A DNA stretch of 64,000 bases from Trichopria drosophilae (GCA_030407085.1 CM059584.1:91029501-91093500), one strand, 5' to 3'; positions 11,393 through 23,160 are shown, numbered from the stretch's first letter. Notes: generated from the sequence alone by a model not told the origin. A program made the numbers and translations.

Positions 11393-11395
<3 letters not shown>
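10436..11395 (+). mobile_element. 5'-truncated CR1/Jockey-superfamily element between (TC)n tracts
   Basis: It encodes only the last part of ORF2 plus a 3' UTR. It matches the larger element at 15152-19763 from the RT thumb onward: EVKDLG, YRLKFRGAFLPP, HLDYA, RRDERLAPYR, RRSSRLQSSQ, IPRTNIFA and ITAIQFWNSL all have counterparts there. The 3' ends are alike too, with GTAACGGCAGGA, CCACGGC and a terminal CTTCAATCAATC that runs straight into (TC)n. Both ends abut (CT)n tracts. Confidence 0.85.
10437..11101 (+). pseudogene. ORF2 C-terminus (RT thumb and tail), CR1/Jockey-superfamily
   Basis: A single open frame of about 220 residues beginning inside the element and ending at TAA 11099-11101. 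It carries VKDLGVIITSDLTWNRHV and the C-terminal ITAIQFWNSLPRRL region typical of CR1/Jockey-superfamily ORF2 proteins, and no RNase H domain. The frame also reads through the upstream (CT)n from 10343, but that part is microsatellite and not protein. The catalytic RT motifs are absent because of 5' truncation. Confidence 0.8.

Positions 11396-11474
<79 letters not shown>
11396..11474. repeat. (CT)n microsatellite, right flank of the 10.4-kb fragment
   Basis: About 79 bp of CT repeat that begins directly at the element's 3' end CTTCAATCAATC. Confidence 0.95.
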
Positions 11475-11475
<1 letters not shown>

Positions 11476-11659
11476 AGGGAAAGACGGATGATATCCCGTC
11501 ACCCCGTCTCTAGTATCGTTTCCCCGTAAGTCCCCGAGTCGCGCCGACTTCCCCCGATGCCATGTCCCCCGTGGAATAAGAAGACGTACCGTCGGGCACG
11601 AGCGACACCATTCTCCGTGAGTCTCTCCGACTAGGCGCATCGATACTAACATTGCGTTT

Positions 11660-12165
11660 CTTTCGTCGGCTTTCCGCAAACATCTAGTAGTGACATCTGC
11701 CGTGCTGTACGTGATTGACAAGGGATTACAAACCACCGCAGTGCCAGTGACAAACCGACGCTCCCGCCATTGGCAACGAGAGAGGACACCACCCCAGGTC
11801 CCACGTAACGTCGTACCCGGCAGCCGCCGCGCCGTCAGCCGACGCCACCACCAACCACCGCTCCTGGCCCCGTGCTCGTCGACTGTGCGTACCTTTCGCC
11901 ATTTCACCCCCGGTCCGAACTTTTGTTTCGCAAGGAGACGCCCGAAAAGCCCGTGAGTTTCCAAGGGGAGTCACCCGGTCATTTCTTAAGAAGCGCCGCC
12001 GTAGTGTGCCTTCGAGCCCGCGAAACCTAGCGCCCGGTCATCGCGTTTTGGGCGTCATTGCGTAACTTCGATCGGTCGTAATAGTGTCGCATTCAAGCAA
12101 GCTTATAGCTTTCGTATTTTCGCATTGTATCTGATAATGGCGTGGAAATATATTCAGTTGATTTA
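11660..12165 (+). repeat. Dispersed repeat T, copy 2
   Basis: Second copy of the GC-rich repeat at 3950-4432, in the same orientation, with an extra GCCGCCGCGCCGTCAGCC-type expansion. It ends with AGCTTTCGTATTTTCGCATT and GATAATGGCGTGGAAATATA, like copy 1. The interval 11475-11659 before it is unassigned. Confidence 0.55.
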
Positions 12166-12224
12166 TACTTAGTTTTTTTGAGTTGAAATAAATTTATTTA
12201 TTTTCCCCTTCCTGACGGGTTATA

Positions 12225-12545
12225 ATGCCCTTAAGCAACACTTTTAGCGAAAAACTAATAGTGCCAATTCAGTCTACGGGAAAAATCTGTAAAGAAACTA
12301 TATTTAGTAAATAATAATATGCTGCAGACTTGTCACAGAGGGCGACGAAACTGAATGCGCGTGTGCGGCGCGACATACTTTCCTCTTCGGACAATCGACG
12401 CGACCAGGGATCCCCGGCATTGGAACAACTGCGCGGTAAGATCCACTCGCGGGTATTCAGCGAGACGGGTTGCCACTACGGAATACGTGTCAGAGTAGAC
12501 GACGAAACCTCTTCAGGCGGTGCACAAGGCCGTCCATCGTCATAA
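12225..12545 (-). repeat. Dispersed repeat S, copy 2 (inverted)
   Basis: The reverse complement of 12225-12360 matches 3410-3545 closely, including CTGCAGCATATTATTATTTA, AATATAGTTTC and TTCGCTAAAAGTGTTGCTTA. A plus-strand open frame (12330-12545) crosses it but has no recognisable motif. The copy extends further than copy 1 with weaker similarity. Confidence 0.5.
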
Positions 12546-12914
12546 GGAACTGCAATAGGAATTATTCCTAACAAGGATTTATGCTCCGTTCAGTCGCGAT
12601 TGCTTGCTAACGTAAGGAACTATGATATATTGGTATATATGCATGTATGTGTGATACACATCGACTACGTCACACGCCTCGTTGCTCAAGCGCATACCGG
12701 CAATTCTCACTCTCTATGTACGCTCGATTTGCAGCACATGTATAATCGGTCATCTCAATACACTGAATGTTGAAGCTGTTAATTTGAAATTATGTTTTGT
12801 GATGAATACATGTCGGACAAAACAAACAAATGGTAAATGTCAGTGCTGGTACGATATCACGTTGTCCGACAAAAGTTATCGCCAAATATTTCAGGTATCT
12901 ATGGGTTCAGTATC
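12546..12914. other. Unassigned stretch before mariner copy A
   Basis: No gene or repeat family recognised. Confidence 0.3.
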
Positions 12915-14963
12915 CAGGGTGTCCGAAAAGTATGGAAAATGGTCCTGTAACTTTTGTAAGAAAAGATATTTCGAAAATCGCTGAAATACGTGAGACGATT
13001 TTTCAAAACATCTATTTTTTCTGCGGGGTTCTAACCCTCCCGGCTGATTTGAAAGGTCTTTTCGCGACAAATTCAAAACTGCTGCGATCAATTTTTAGAG
13101 GTTTTTTAGAGGACTTTTAAAACTTTTAATCTAGTAACTTTTAAACAAATTAAGGTTTTGACAATTGTCGAATTAAGCGAAACCATTTTTCAAAAATATC
13201 TATTTTTATCTGTTTTTGAGGTTAGAAAAAATGTAAGGTAATGAGTGGATTCGTGTTTGGAAGGTGAAAATACATCGGATAGCATAAAAAGCACTATAAA
13301 CATGCACCGAATTTTTATTTTAGGCAAGTTTTAAAATTTTTTCCAACAAATTAAGAGCTTCCGGACGCCATACTAGAGCGGCCATTTTGGATTTTGCAAA
13401 TGCGCACTCGGCATTCGAAAGTATAGACCTTAAGCTGTAAACTGAACCCTCATTCGTATTTTTTGGTTGTTTCTAATTGTGGGCAGAGCAGTGTTCGGTG
13501 GACGTGGAATATCACATGTATACATACATTTCATTAATTTAAAATGGTTGAAATAAAATGTCGGATCATTTTCTGAAATGTACTCGGATTTGAATGCAAT
13601 TCGTTAGTTACAGATTTGCAATAGTCGATACCGTTTTTGAAATTTGTAATGGCATCCTTTGCCTTTGATTATTTCAAAGTTTCCCGATTCAAACCGCGAG
13701 GAGGTGGACGATGTTTTTAAAATTTTATTTCAACAAATTTTTGTTTTAACTTTTTTTTACATTTAAATACACATAATTCGGCATTTTAATTTTGCTTCAT
13801 TGAAAAAGCCATGGAATTACGGAATCTAAAAGTAATGATTTTTATTTTTTTAGGTTTAATATTTCTAGTAATTTATTAAGCTTGTACCAACTACTGAATG
13901 AGATGTGCAAATTGATGTCCTTCAGCAACTTGACAATATCCCAATAGTGCATAGAAGTTATCATTTACTTTTTGCAGCGTTTCTGGAGATATCGAATTAG
14001 AACATTGAATTATTCTTTCCTTTAACTCATCAATGTCTATAGGCTTTGTTTCGTACACCTTGATCATCAAAAAACCCAGTAAAACTAATACAGAGGAGTT
14101 AGATCCGATGACCTTGGTGGCCACTCAATCGAACCTCTCCTGCCGATCCAACGCCTGGGGAAAATGGTATTCAATCGATTGCGTACAATCAAACCAAAAT
14201 GACATGGAGCACCATCATGTTGAAACCAAACTTTGTAAATTGCTGTACCAGTAATATTTTGGATTGTTGGTATAACATAGGCATTCAATAAATTTACGTA
14301 CGCCACAGCTGTGAAATTCTATTCAACGAAGAAAGGTCCAACAATTTGATTGCACAAAATTCTGGCCCAAACATTGATTTTCTGTGGATGTTGTGTGTGG
14401 GTATCTCTCATCCAATGAGGATTTTCGTCTTACCAATATCGCACATTGTGTCTATTAACTTCTCCACTCAATTGAAACGATGCTTAATCGGAGAAGCATA
14501 TTCAGAACTTAAAAAACTCATTTTCGTCACATCGTCTCATCATTTCTTCACAAAATTATAATCTGCGATCGAAATCGTCTTGCGAAAGATCTTGCACAAA
14601 TTTTATTTTACATGGATGAAGCTTATTTTGTCTTAGTACTTCATGGACAGACGATTTGCCGATACCAGTTTGTTGCGCAATCTTCCTATCTGAAGTATGG
14701 CCCTCCTCAACAACACAAGCACAGAGTGCTAAACTGTTATCTTCGTTTGCAGCCGTTTTTGGTCTCCCCGATTTTGGACGATCTCCGACAGAGCCAGTAT
14801 CGTGAAATCGAGAAACAGTTTTACAAACAGTTGATTTGGATATAGGTAGACGATCAGGATGTGTATCATCAAACTGTTGGGCGGCTTGTTGCTAAGATTT
14901 TCTTTTATCACCACATCTTCGAAGAATAAGGATTTCGATTCTTTCTTTTTCTGTCAAAAACAT
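12915..14963 (-). mobile_element. Tc1/mariner-like element, copy A
   Basis: The left terminus is CAGGGTGTCCGAAAAGTATG at 12915. The same terminus starts copy B (37053) and, inverted, ends copy C (about 25581). About 970 bp of non-coding sequence (12915-13890) is nearly identical to 37053-38045 in copy B over long runs. The transposase follows on the minus strand. The opposite terminus is not identifiable: similarity to the other copies stops at the transposase ATG, so this copy is probably truncated there. Confidence 0.8.
13891..14963 (-). pseudogene. Mariner-like transposase, copy A
   Basis: Read from ATG at 14963, the N-terminus has EKERIEILIL and a helix-turn-helix part (DRLPISKSTVCKTV, SRFHDTGSV). 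The catalytic part gives WFQHDGAPCHFGLIV with the second Asp and later GRRGSIEWPPRSSDLTPL with the third Asp. The C-terminus reads VYETKPIDIDELKERIIQCS and ends QFAHLIQ at 13891. Several stops and frameshifts break it. Spacing between the last two Asp residues is about 36 residues in this damaged copy. Cut-and-paste transposase, inactive. Confidence 0.8.
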
Positions 14964-15073
14964 GTTATATTGTGACAAGATAAGTCACAGATCAGCACTG
15001 TTACCGAACTCCGCCATCTGCCCGAGTCGCGCGGACTCATGGCGGTCGCAAGCCATCTCTCTTTATATCCGCT

Positions 15074-15100
15074 CCCCCCCCCCCCCCCCCCCCCCCCCCC

Positions 15101-15151
<51 letters not shown>
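15074..15151. repeat. Poly(C) plus (CT)n tract, left flank of the full-length CR1/Jockey-superfamily element
   Basis: About 28 C residues are followed by about 50 bp of CT repeat. The retrotransposon 5' UTR begins immediately after it. Confidence 0.95.
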
Positions 15152-15154
<3 letters not shown>

Positions 15155-15518
15155 CTGTAATTTGGTGAGTACGAGTACAGAAGTCTCTAATTTTGCTCCG
15201 TACTTTTCCCGAATTTCTTACCGACCTTGTGCTCTCCCGAGTGAGAACTTTTTTCAGGGGTGCACCAAACTGTGGACCAACGCTTAGGCATAATTTTTAA
15301 CCGGTGATTCATCTCGGTAGTCCACGGTGTACCTTTTCTGCAAAACATTTAAGAAATTCACTGCTTTTCATCGCGCACGTGTCAACGGTGATTATATGAG
15401 CTACTGCGCAGGTCCCTTACATAGTGGTGCCACCTTATCAACAGTTTGCAGTAACCAAGTATTTGTCTTGTGTCATCTACTGCTATTACACTGAATATTC
15501 TACAGGTATGCGCCACTA

Positions 15519-16571
15519 ATGCCGAGGCATAAAGCTGTCAAAAAATCTGCGGACAAAACTACTAATGATCTCGCGGTTTCTGCGAGATGTCATAAATCTG
15601 TAATTGTTTACGTCAATTGCGATATTTGCAATAAGCCATTTCATCCGTCGTGCGCGCGTCAATATATTAAAAACAAACCGCAGTCAGTGTGTTGTGTGCG
15701 TTCCTTGTCGTATTTAATCGTTCCGTCTCCGTCTTCATCGGCTAGTACTGCCACGTGCGAACTGTCCCCTCTCGCGACTTGCACGCCTCCCGCTCCCCTG
15801 AACGCCTTGCCTATCGTTCGCCCGGTATTAACTCCGTCTCGACTGCATTTGACTACCTCGGGCGGTCCTCAACTACTATCCGTCTCGCCGACATCTGTCA
15901 TAGTACCTAATATGGAACAACAACTTGCGCGGCTTATTGAAGCGGTTACGGCGCTTCAATCTGACATGACTGTAGTGAGAAATAATACAGATGCCATGAG
16001 ACAAGAATTGTCTTCTTTAGCAGCTACTGTCCACGCGAATACCGTAACAGGCGAGGTGCTCAAGCAGGAGATACAATATTTGAAAAATACATGTGCCCTT
16101 GCGAAACCAACCGCGGAAATCATTATAAATGGCATCCCAAATAAATGCGCTCTGCCACACAATGACATCGCCTTTCGAGTTTTAACTCACTTAAAGCTAC
16201 AGAGTTTATTCGGCGATATTCTGAGCATTAATAAAATAGATTTTAAACGTCCAGTAGCAAATCAAACATCTCCATCGCAATACTTTGCTATTAAAGTTTT
16301 ATTTAAATCCGTAGAAATACGCAATTTTATCATTGATGCGAAACGCAAGCTCGGCGCAATAACAGTCGCTCAATTGTTCCCTGAATTATCTGATGATAAT
16401 GTAGCCCCTACGAAACCCGTCTATGTAAACGAATTTCTACCGTCCTCGACATACGCACTATATAAAAAAGCGAAAATTACGGCTAAAAATGCTGGCTATA
16501 AGCGTGTTTGGGCGCGTAACGGTAATATTTTCATGCGTAAAGATGGAGGTATCGATGCTGATTGCTACTGA
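15519..16571 (+). CDS. ORF1 protein: zinc-finger/coiled-coil/RRM-like, CR1/Jockey-superfamily
   Basis: A 350-residue open frame from ATG 15519. Residues about 23-60 hold a Cys/His cluster (ARCHKSV, CDICNKPFHPSCARQY, VCCV) that looks like a degenerate PHD-type finger, common in ORF1 of insect and fish CR1-like elements. A Pro/Ser/Thr-rich linker follows. Residues about 130-190 (EQQLARLIEAVTALQSDM and on) form a predicted coiled coil. The C-terminal 150 residues (IIINGIPN, YFAIKVLFKS, VYVNEFLPSSTYALYKKAK) fit the RRM-plus-C-terminal-domain fold of such proteins. The likely role is to bind element RNA. Confidence 0.8.
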   Translation: MPRHKAVKKSADKTTNDLAVSARCHKSVIVYVNCDICNKPFHPSCARQYIKNKPQSVCCVRSLSYLIVPSPSSSASTATCELSPLATCTPPAPLNALPIVRPVLTPSRLHLTTSGGPQLLSVSPTSVIVPNMEQQLARLIEAVTALQSDMTVVRNNTDAMRQELSSLAATVHANTVTGEVLKQEIQYLKNTCALAKPTAEIIINGIPNKCALPHNDIAFRVLTHLKLQSLFGDILSINKIDFKRPVANQTSPSQYFAIKVLFKSVEIRNFIIDAKRKLGAITVAQLFPELSDDNVAPTKPVYVNEFLPSSTYALYKKAKITAKNAGYKRVWARNGNIFMRKDGGIDADCY

Positions 16572-16644
16572 GCAGGATCTTAATAAGATTGCCTGACTAC
16601 CAACGATAAATGTACCTGCTCAACCAATAAGTGTTTCTGCGTCT

Positions 16645-19513
16645 GTGTTATCGTCATCATTAAAAGTATCTTGTGTTAATATAAATTCTCTTCGCGCCCA
16701 TCTTCACGATATCGAACAAGAGCTGTCAGATTGCACCACTGACATATTTGCGATTACTGAAACGTGGCTTACTCCGGACATAGATTCATCGTGTGTTTTT
16801 GTTAACAATTACAACTTCGTCCGTAACGACCGTGCGCTTCGTGCTGATGGGCAAGCACGTTACATACATGGTGGAGGTGTTGCATGCTACCTACACAAAT
16901 CTCTTTCTTATTCGATTATAGAGTACTCAATAAACTCCGAAATAAATACGCCGGAATATCTTTTCCTCGATGTCAAATCATCATCGCATAATCTTTTGTT
17001 AATTATTATGTATCGTCGTCCAGCGGGACAAATGTTCTCCGAATTTCTCCTTAAACTTAATTTGTATATGTCAACATTTAAAAATATAATTATTGCGGGC
17101 GATCTAAATTGTAATCTCTTAGTAAATAATTTTGAATCTGACTACTTACGAAATATCATAAGCGATTATGCATTTCACTCTGTACCCTTTGGTCCTACGC
17201 ACTTTTCTGGTGAGTCCTCCTCACAACTAGATGTAATTATCACCGATTCCAATACTAAAGTTAAGAACTACCGTAAATCTCCCTCGCCATTTGCTGCCGG
17301 CCATTGCTTAATTTCTATTTATTACCAATTTGATCATCTTAATAAAGTACCTCAAACGATATCTTACCGAAATTTCTCCAATTGTGATTTTACTTCTCTA
17401 TCAAATAATCTCTCAACCAGACTTCGCCGCCAATTTCCTGACCAGCAAATCTTGGATTACAACACTAACTCATTGGCATTTCCTAGCGAACTTGAGACTT
17501 CTCTATCGTCATTCTACGATTGCGTCAACGATGTCCTTAACATACATGCGCCAACATGTACCAAGCGTATTACACGTCGTTCGATTCCATGGATTACGCC
17601 TAACTTACGCTCTAGAATTAGGGAACGTGACAAGCTATTTACACGCTCTAAGCGAATGCGAGATCCACAATTTTTAGAACAATATAAAAATTTGCGTAGA
17701 GAAATTAAGAATGCTATTAAAGCAGCTAAAAATCGCTACTTGAATGACCAAGTTCTTCACCATTCAACTCCAAACAAACTCTGGTCGTGTTTGCGGAGGT
17801 TAGGTCTTGCGAATGAAACATCTCAATCAGCTCTTCACCACTTTTTACCAGCCATTCTAAATCAGCACTATGCAGTCATAGCTTCGGCTCATCCACCATG
17901 TGACCTAGTAGCACTTGACTCTATTGTATCAATGTTCCTACCCACCACTCATCCCTCATTCTCATTTTCAGCCATCAGCCAAGCAGAAGTACTCAGTAGC
18001 CTAAATTCAATGTTAACTAAATCCCGTGGGCTAAGTCCAGATCATCTTCCTCTCGCTCATCTAAAGCAACAGTTCACTATCATTGCACCGTATTTGACAT
18101 CATTTTATAAGCTCTCTCTCTCTACTGTATTTTTCCATCCATCTGGAAATCAGTATATATCATTCCATTAAAGAAAGTTCAGAACCCATCTAACCCCTCA
18201 GATACCCGTCCAATAGCAAATCCATCACATCTATCTAAAATCATTGATTCCGTCGCCACACAGCAAATTGTTAGCTTTCTCGAGGATAATAGACTGCTAC
18301 ATCCAAAACAATGTGGGTTCCGGAAATACCACAGTACGCAAACTGCACTACTTCACCTTCTCGATGACATCCGTTTGGCAATCGACAGAGGCTACGTTAC
18401 CATCCTGGTGCTGTTCGACTTCTCGAAAGCCTTTGACTCACTGAGTCATTCAATAATTCTGACCTGCTTGCGTAACATTGGGTTCGAGGAGTCGGCGCTC
18501 CGATGGGTACACTCGTTTCTGTCCGGACGTTCCCAAGCGATAATTGGACTAGACGGCTACTCCTCGCAGCGTGAACATACTACGTCAAGTGTTCCACAGG
18601 GTACTAGCTTGGGCCCTATACTTTTTATTATTGTTATAAATACATTGTTCTCCCGACTCCAGTACTGTCGTGATTCCACCATCATATTTGCTGATGACAC
18701 ACAGTTCTATCTGTCAACTCCAATAAGTCGCCTTCATGAAACTATACGTCAAATCAATAGTGATATTGACGAACTGGTCCAATGGTCTCATGACTACGGG
18801 CTCAAGCTTAATGCTCGTAAAACCCAAGCTATTATCATTGGATCACCCCAAAACATCGCATCTTTAAAAAGCATATCCATACCGCCAATCGTTGTAGGAA
18901 CAGACGTAATACCTTACTCCGACGAAGTGAAAGACCTAGGAATCGGCAGGTCAACGCTATCTCATCTAGAGTTCACAACATCCTCTATAGGCTTAAATTT
19001 CGTGGCTCCTTCCTACCACCATCTATTAAGCTCTCATTAGTTAAGGCATTACTTATACCTCACCTGGACTATGCTACACTTGTTATCGCGGATCTATCTG
19101 GCTATCTGAGTACTAAACTCCAGCGTCATCAAAATCATGCTCTGAGGTATATCTACCGTCTACGCCGTGATGATAGGCTCAAGCCTTACCGAAAGAAAGC
19201 TAACTGGCTCTCCATTCCATCTAGAAGACAATACTTTCTTGGTAATCTCACTTATCAAATAATCACTTCTTCTCAACCAACATATCTTGCAGCCAGATTC
19301 ATCCCCATAGATGACTCTTTGCGTCGATCGTCACGTTTGCAATCATCTCATTTCATGCTCCCTATTCCTCGCACTAACATCTTCGCAGGATCATTTTGGA
19401 TCACTGCCATTCAGTTCTGGAACTCATTGTCGCAGCATTTGCAAGACCTACCGACCCCAGCATCATTTCGTGCGCAATTCTTCGCGACTTTATTTAGAGC
19501 TGATTCTAATTGA
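16645..19513 (+). pseudogene. ORF2: endonuclease and reverse transcriptase, CR1/Jockey-superfamily
   Basis: The first frame (16645-18171, 508 residues) starts LKVSCVNINSLRAHLHDI and carries ITETWL (catalytic Glu), IIMYRRP, IIIAGDLNC (Asp and Asn), DVIITD and AAGHCLI (where SDH is usual). A Lys/Arg-rich linker and the first RT motifs follow. After a frameshift near 18135 the second frame gives DTRPIANPSHLSKI, CGFRKYHSTQTALLHLLDDI, LFDFSKAFDS, SVPQGTSLGPILFII and FADDTQFYL. A third frame, entered near 18945 after a short deletion, gives the thumb and C-terminus, ending at TGA 19511-19513. No RNase H domain. With the two breaks it cannot make a full protein. Confidence 0.85.
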
Positions 19514-19760
19514 TATGGGTGAACTTGATTATCTATTATTATTTTGTCGTATAATATTATTTGTAAGATTTATTATTTAAGTTTAGGATATACACGATAA
19601 GTTACTGCTAAAATGTACCCGTACTGCTACTTGCAGAGATAGTTTATTAAGTAATTTTCTGTATCTGACAGTCCTGACCGAAAAATGTAACGGCAGGACT
19701 AATTGAAATTTGCCCACGGCCCTAGGCGGCCAGGGCAATAATAAATTGTCTTCAATCAAT

Positions 19761-19763
<3 letters not shown>

Positions 19764-19830
<67 letters not shown>
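19764..19830. repeat. (TC)n microsatellite, right flank of the full-length element
   Basis: About 67 bp of TC repeat starting directly at the retrotransposon 3' end. Confidence 0.95.
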
Positions 19831-19833
<3 letters not shown>

Positions 19834-20479
19834 CCTTCCGCTCACACAGGCAGATAGGGCGAATCCCTTATACGAATTCAGCATAACGGTCGGGTATTTA
19901 TTTGCATATTTTCAAACAAATACGAAAATAATTCCGGAATAATCCATTACTTTTATGGAGTCCTTATAATATTAAGCAGACTTGTTTACTTTTCCCCCTG
20001 TGCCCCCTCGAAAAAAGGAAACAAAGCTGGTCTGATACTAGCGCGGTGTTATGAAACACCCGCCTTCTTGTCCCGAGCCACTCGATAAAGAAATAATATT
20101 TGGAGAAATTACTAAGATATTTTTCAACGCGTGTTCGGATATTGAGTACTTAAATCTTGGAACGGCATATAATTAATTTAATTTTGATTTTGATGTTTCA
20201 AAACTCTCATCCTAAATAAATCCGTCTAATTACGTGTGATTTATTTTCATAATTTCAGTAAATAAGAAAAATAATAAATTAGAAGTCGAAAATAATAGAC
20301 TTGCTTTGTTATTATTCTGAGAACGTTGCGCATTAACGAGCATTGGTTACGTTCTCAACTTTGGCGATTCTCCCTGCAGACCCCCCCCCCCTCTGCCACT
20401 CCGGGTAACGACAAGTACGTTGGCCAGACAGCGTGATGCATTCGGTGGCGCACATTGCCGTTCCTGGATAGATAATGCA
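19831..20479. other. Unassigned AT-rich stretch
   Basis: No gene seen. It includes a run of about 10 C residues near 20380. Confidence 0.3.
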
Positions 20480-23160
20480 TTGTTTGAATAATATTAGTAA
20501 ATTTTCTCGACATTTTTCAAGTCCTTTTTTGTTGATAATAGTGTTTCGTTGTTTTGAAACTTAACCATATACATTATCAAATACAAATGAAAATAAAAAG
20601 ATATGAAATAAACTTGAATATTTCGTATATTATTGTATATGAAATAAAAATGAATTTTTTTTTCAGATTTAAAGTTTCTTTGACTTTCAGTTTAGTCTCC
20701 AAGATTTAATTTTCAAGTAATTAGATTTTATAATTTTTGAAAGTTTTAGAAAATTTTGAATTTGCTTCACACTTGTGATTTTTGGGAATTGAAATTCAAC
20801 TATTTTTGAATTTGTTTTCCACCTCTGATTTAGTAATAAATTGAAAATAATAATATAGATAATTTCTGAAATTTAATTTGGAAGCATTTCCGAGAAAAAT
20901 TTAGAGACTTTCACGAGTTACAGGCATAGGATTCCCCTCTCCCTTCAACGAGCCAGAGAGCGACACGCAGCTTCCACGTTGATTCGAAACAATTTTTGAT
21001 TGATGTTATGTGTCCTTATAATTTGTGGTAATTGTATTTTCCATAAGTTGCAGGTACCAGTACAGCGATTCGAATATTTTTCCAGTGAAAATAACGTTTC
21101 AGGTCCCCGTCGCGATTCGCGCTCTCGTGCCTTTTTCGGTTTGCAAGCGTGCATTCGTCAATTCCTTGTCGAATATTACGGATAACTTTCGCTCGCTATT
21201 TGAAGTATAAAGGTTTTGGATTTCCCCTGTTTTATTTCGGGTTTATTTTCGGATCATTAGATTTTGATTCGCGGACACCATAATTCAATTTTTCCTCTCG
21301 TATTAACGTAGTATCACGCCCCCTTTGCGTCGGACCCTGAGGATATCCGGTTCGGATTAGTTCCAAGAAATTGTTTTTTTTTCTTTTGTGGGTTTTGCAT
21401 TATTTTGCTTTACGCCAGATAGTACGTCGCTCAAGCAACGTACCTGGTATCTCGACGTAGAACCTCGAGTTGCATCGCGTCCTTGAGAAGCGTCCGATCT
21501 TTTTGCGTCTCCTTCTTCAGTATTTCCGATAGTACTTAGTGATTAAATTCTGATATCTACCCCCACTCCCTACTCTTTCGTAGTTTTCTTAATTGCGTTC
21601 TTATTGATTGTATTAATTTCGGTAAAATGGATTCCTTCATGCTTACCCCCGCTGCTTCTCCGGTAACGGTTGTACCCACGTTGACGGTGATGCCGCCTAC
21701 CATTGCATCAGGACAATTTCACTATTACGACCACGCCCGTGTCATTTGCCGCAATCACTACTAACGTCACGTCATCTCGCGCGGCTGAGCGGCGCAACGC
21801 CAGCGTTGAGCAAATCTCCGCAATTCCGGCGGAAATCGACAGGATAGTCGACTTGCGTGACCTTATCGGCCGGTGCGACAAGGCCGAGTTACGAATTGCC
21901 GGGTGATGGGAATAATTCGTGATCGGCTCGCACGGTACACTATTTTGCGGCGGTTCCCGGACACCCTGGTCGAATGGGACGCCAATGTAGATGGGCGCGA
22001 CGACCCCCCTCCCCCTATACGTTGGCCGAGGCATTCAGTGGCCCGTCTCTGGAGAGCGTCCTAGGTGGACCACTTACCGACCCTTGCAGAACTAAATATA
22101 GATTGCTAAATCCTCTACGTCCATTGCGTCCAACCTTCCCCTTATCAGAGAATAATCTATTAGAGGATTGTGTTCGAACTCCGAATTCAATCTCCCCCTT
22201 GGAAGGATCTTTCTCGGATAGTTCTGTAATGACATCCAATACTGATCCAATTCCACTTGCAGAAGAGGCTCTCGTAGTCCACAAACACGAGAATTGAATA
22301 CTAAAAGAGATGGCCCGTCAGGGGAAAACTTATCGAGCCATTCACGTACCCGGCCTCAACGGCCCGAGTCGCCTAGGATTTCCAGGGAAGGGAGACGCCC
22401 ATGTATTGCGATGGTGGATTCGCAGGCGTCTCTCCGGATCCCCTTTCTGGCGGAAGTGGCTCCGAGGTACTGCCCCAGACCCGATTACTATTCCTATACG
22501 AACTCAATTCGAAATCCCCGTTACCGGCAATTTAAAAAGTGGTGTAATCAGGACCCACCTAATTATTTCTGTAAAATTTGTGAATGTCCAAAACGGTATT
22601 GCTAGAATAGTTCGGCATGCACGCGTAGTAGAAGTCGTTACAAGGATGCCTCGCGAATAACTCACGTGCGATCGTGTAGTCGTAAGTGGCCGCGAGAATG
22701 TGTTTTCACAGGCGCCAAGCGAGTTGATGTTGGCCCTTGCGAAGTATTGTTACCCCCTGCTATGTATATGTCGAGACATCTCGAGTCTAAGTTTTTCGAT
22801 GAATTTTCGTTCGTTTATCGCTTGGCGATATAACGACTTCGATGGGACTATTATCTCTTAACTGTATAAGGTTATACTTTTTTTGGTTGGCCCGTTGCGT
22901 TGTACTGTTGTCCCGATCTTGCACACAAACCGCGTATGACTCACCTGATGGTCTACATACCTCCTATCATGCCTCCGCACATTACTTCGGTTAAACCCAT
23001 ATTGTGTTAAAATTGTGTAGGTAAAAAAAAAGTTCGGTCCAGTCTGCACCAGACCGCACGTTTAATGCCAATTACGCTAAGTCGTAACATCTATTTAAAT
23101 TTTAAGTTTGGTTCCCTCCAATTCGGGCAAACTATTTAAGAATTTTGAGTCGCGTTAACC
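20480..23160 (+). mobile_element. Gag-coding LTR-retrotransposon-like element, copy 2
   Basis: Collinear with copy 1 (7288-10391) through the AT-rich leader, the ATGGATTC start, the gag region and the 3' tail (shared GTTGATGTTGGCCC, TGGTCTACATACCTCC versus TGGTGTATATACCTCC, ATGCCTCCGCACATTA). Unlike copy 1 it is not cut by a microsatellite, so its downstream sequence (to about 23900) probably shows more of the original element, including a region of GC-containing short repeats. No pol was found. Confidence 0.65.
21628..22660 (+). pseudogene. Gag-like protein, copy 2
   Basis: It starts MDSFMLTPAASPVTVVPTLT like copy 1. An open stretch (21703-21906) gives SAIPAEIDRIVDLRDLIGR, almost the same as copy 1. 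Frameshifts and stops follow. Near 22560-22605 a Cys cluster (YFCKICECPKRYC) stands where copy 1 has its CCHC knuckle, but its spacing is irregular. The central capsid-like part of copy 1 is mostly missing, so this copy carries an internal deletion or heavy divergence. Confidence 0.6.

Larger units (their letters stand above)
15152..19763 (+). mobile_element. CR1/Jockey-superfamily non-LTR retrotransposon flanked by (TC)n, near full length
   Basis: Order: a 5' UTR of about 370 bp, ORF1 (15519-16571, open), a 73-bp spacer, ORF2 (16645 to 19513) with endonuclease and RT, then a 250-bp 3' UTR ending CTTCAATCAATCAATC directly followed by (TC)n. A (CT)n tract also abuts the 5' end. ORF1 is intact. 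ORF2 has one frameshift near 18135 and a small deletion with frame change near 18945, so the copy is fairly young but dead. The shorter relative lies at 10436-11395. Confidence 0.85.

Noticed and set aside
12330..12545. Coding exon on the plus strand
   Set aside because: The region is an inverted copy of a dispersed repeat and the frame is not kept in the other copy.
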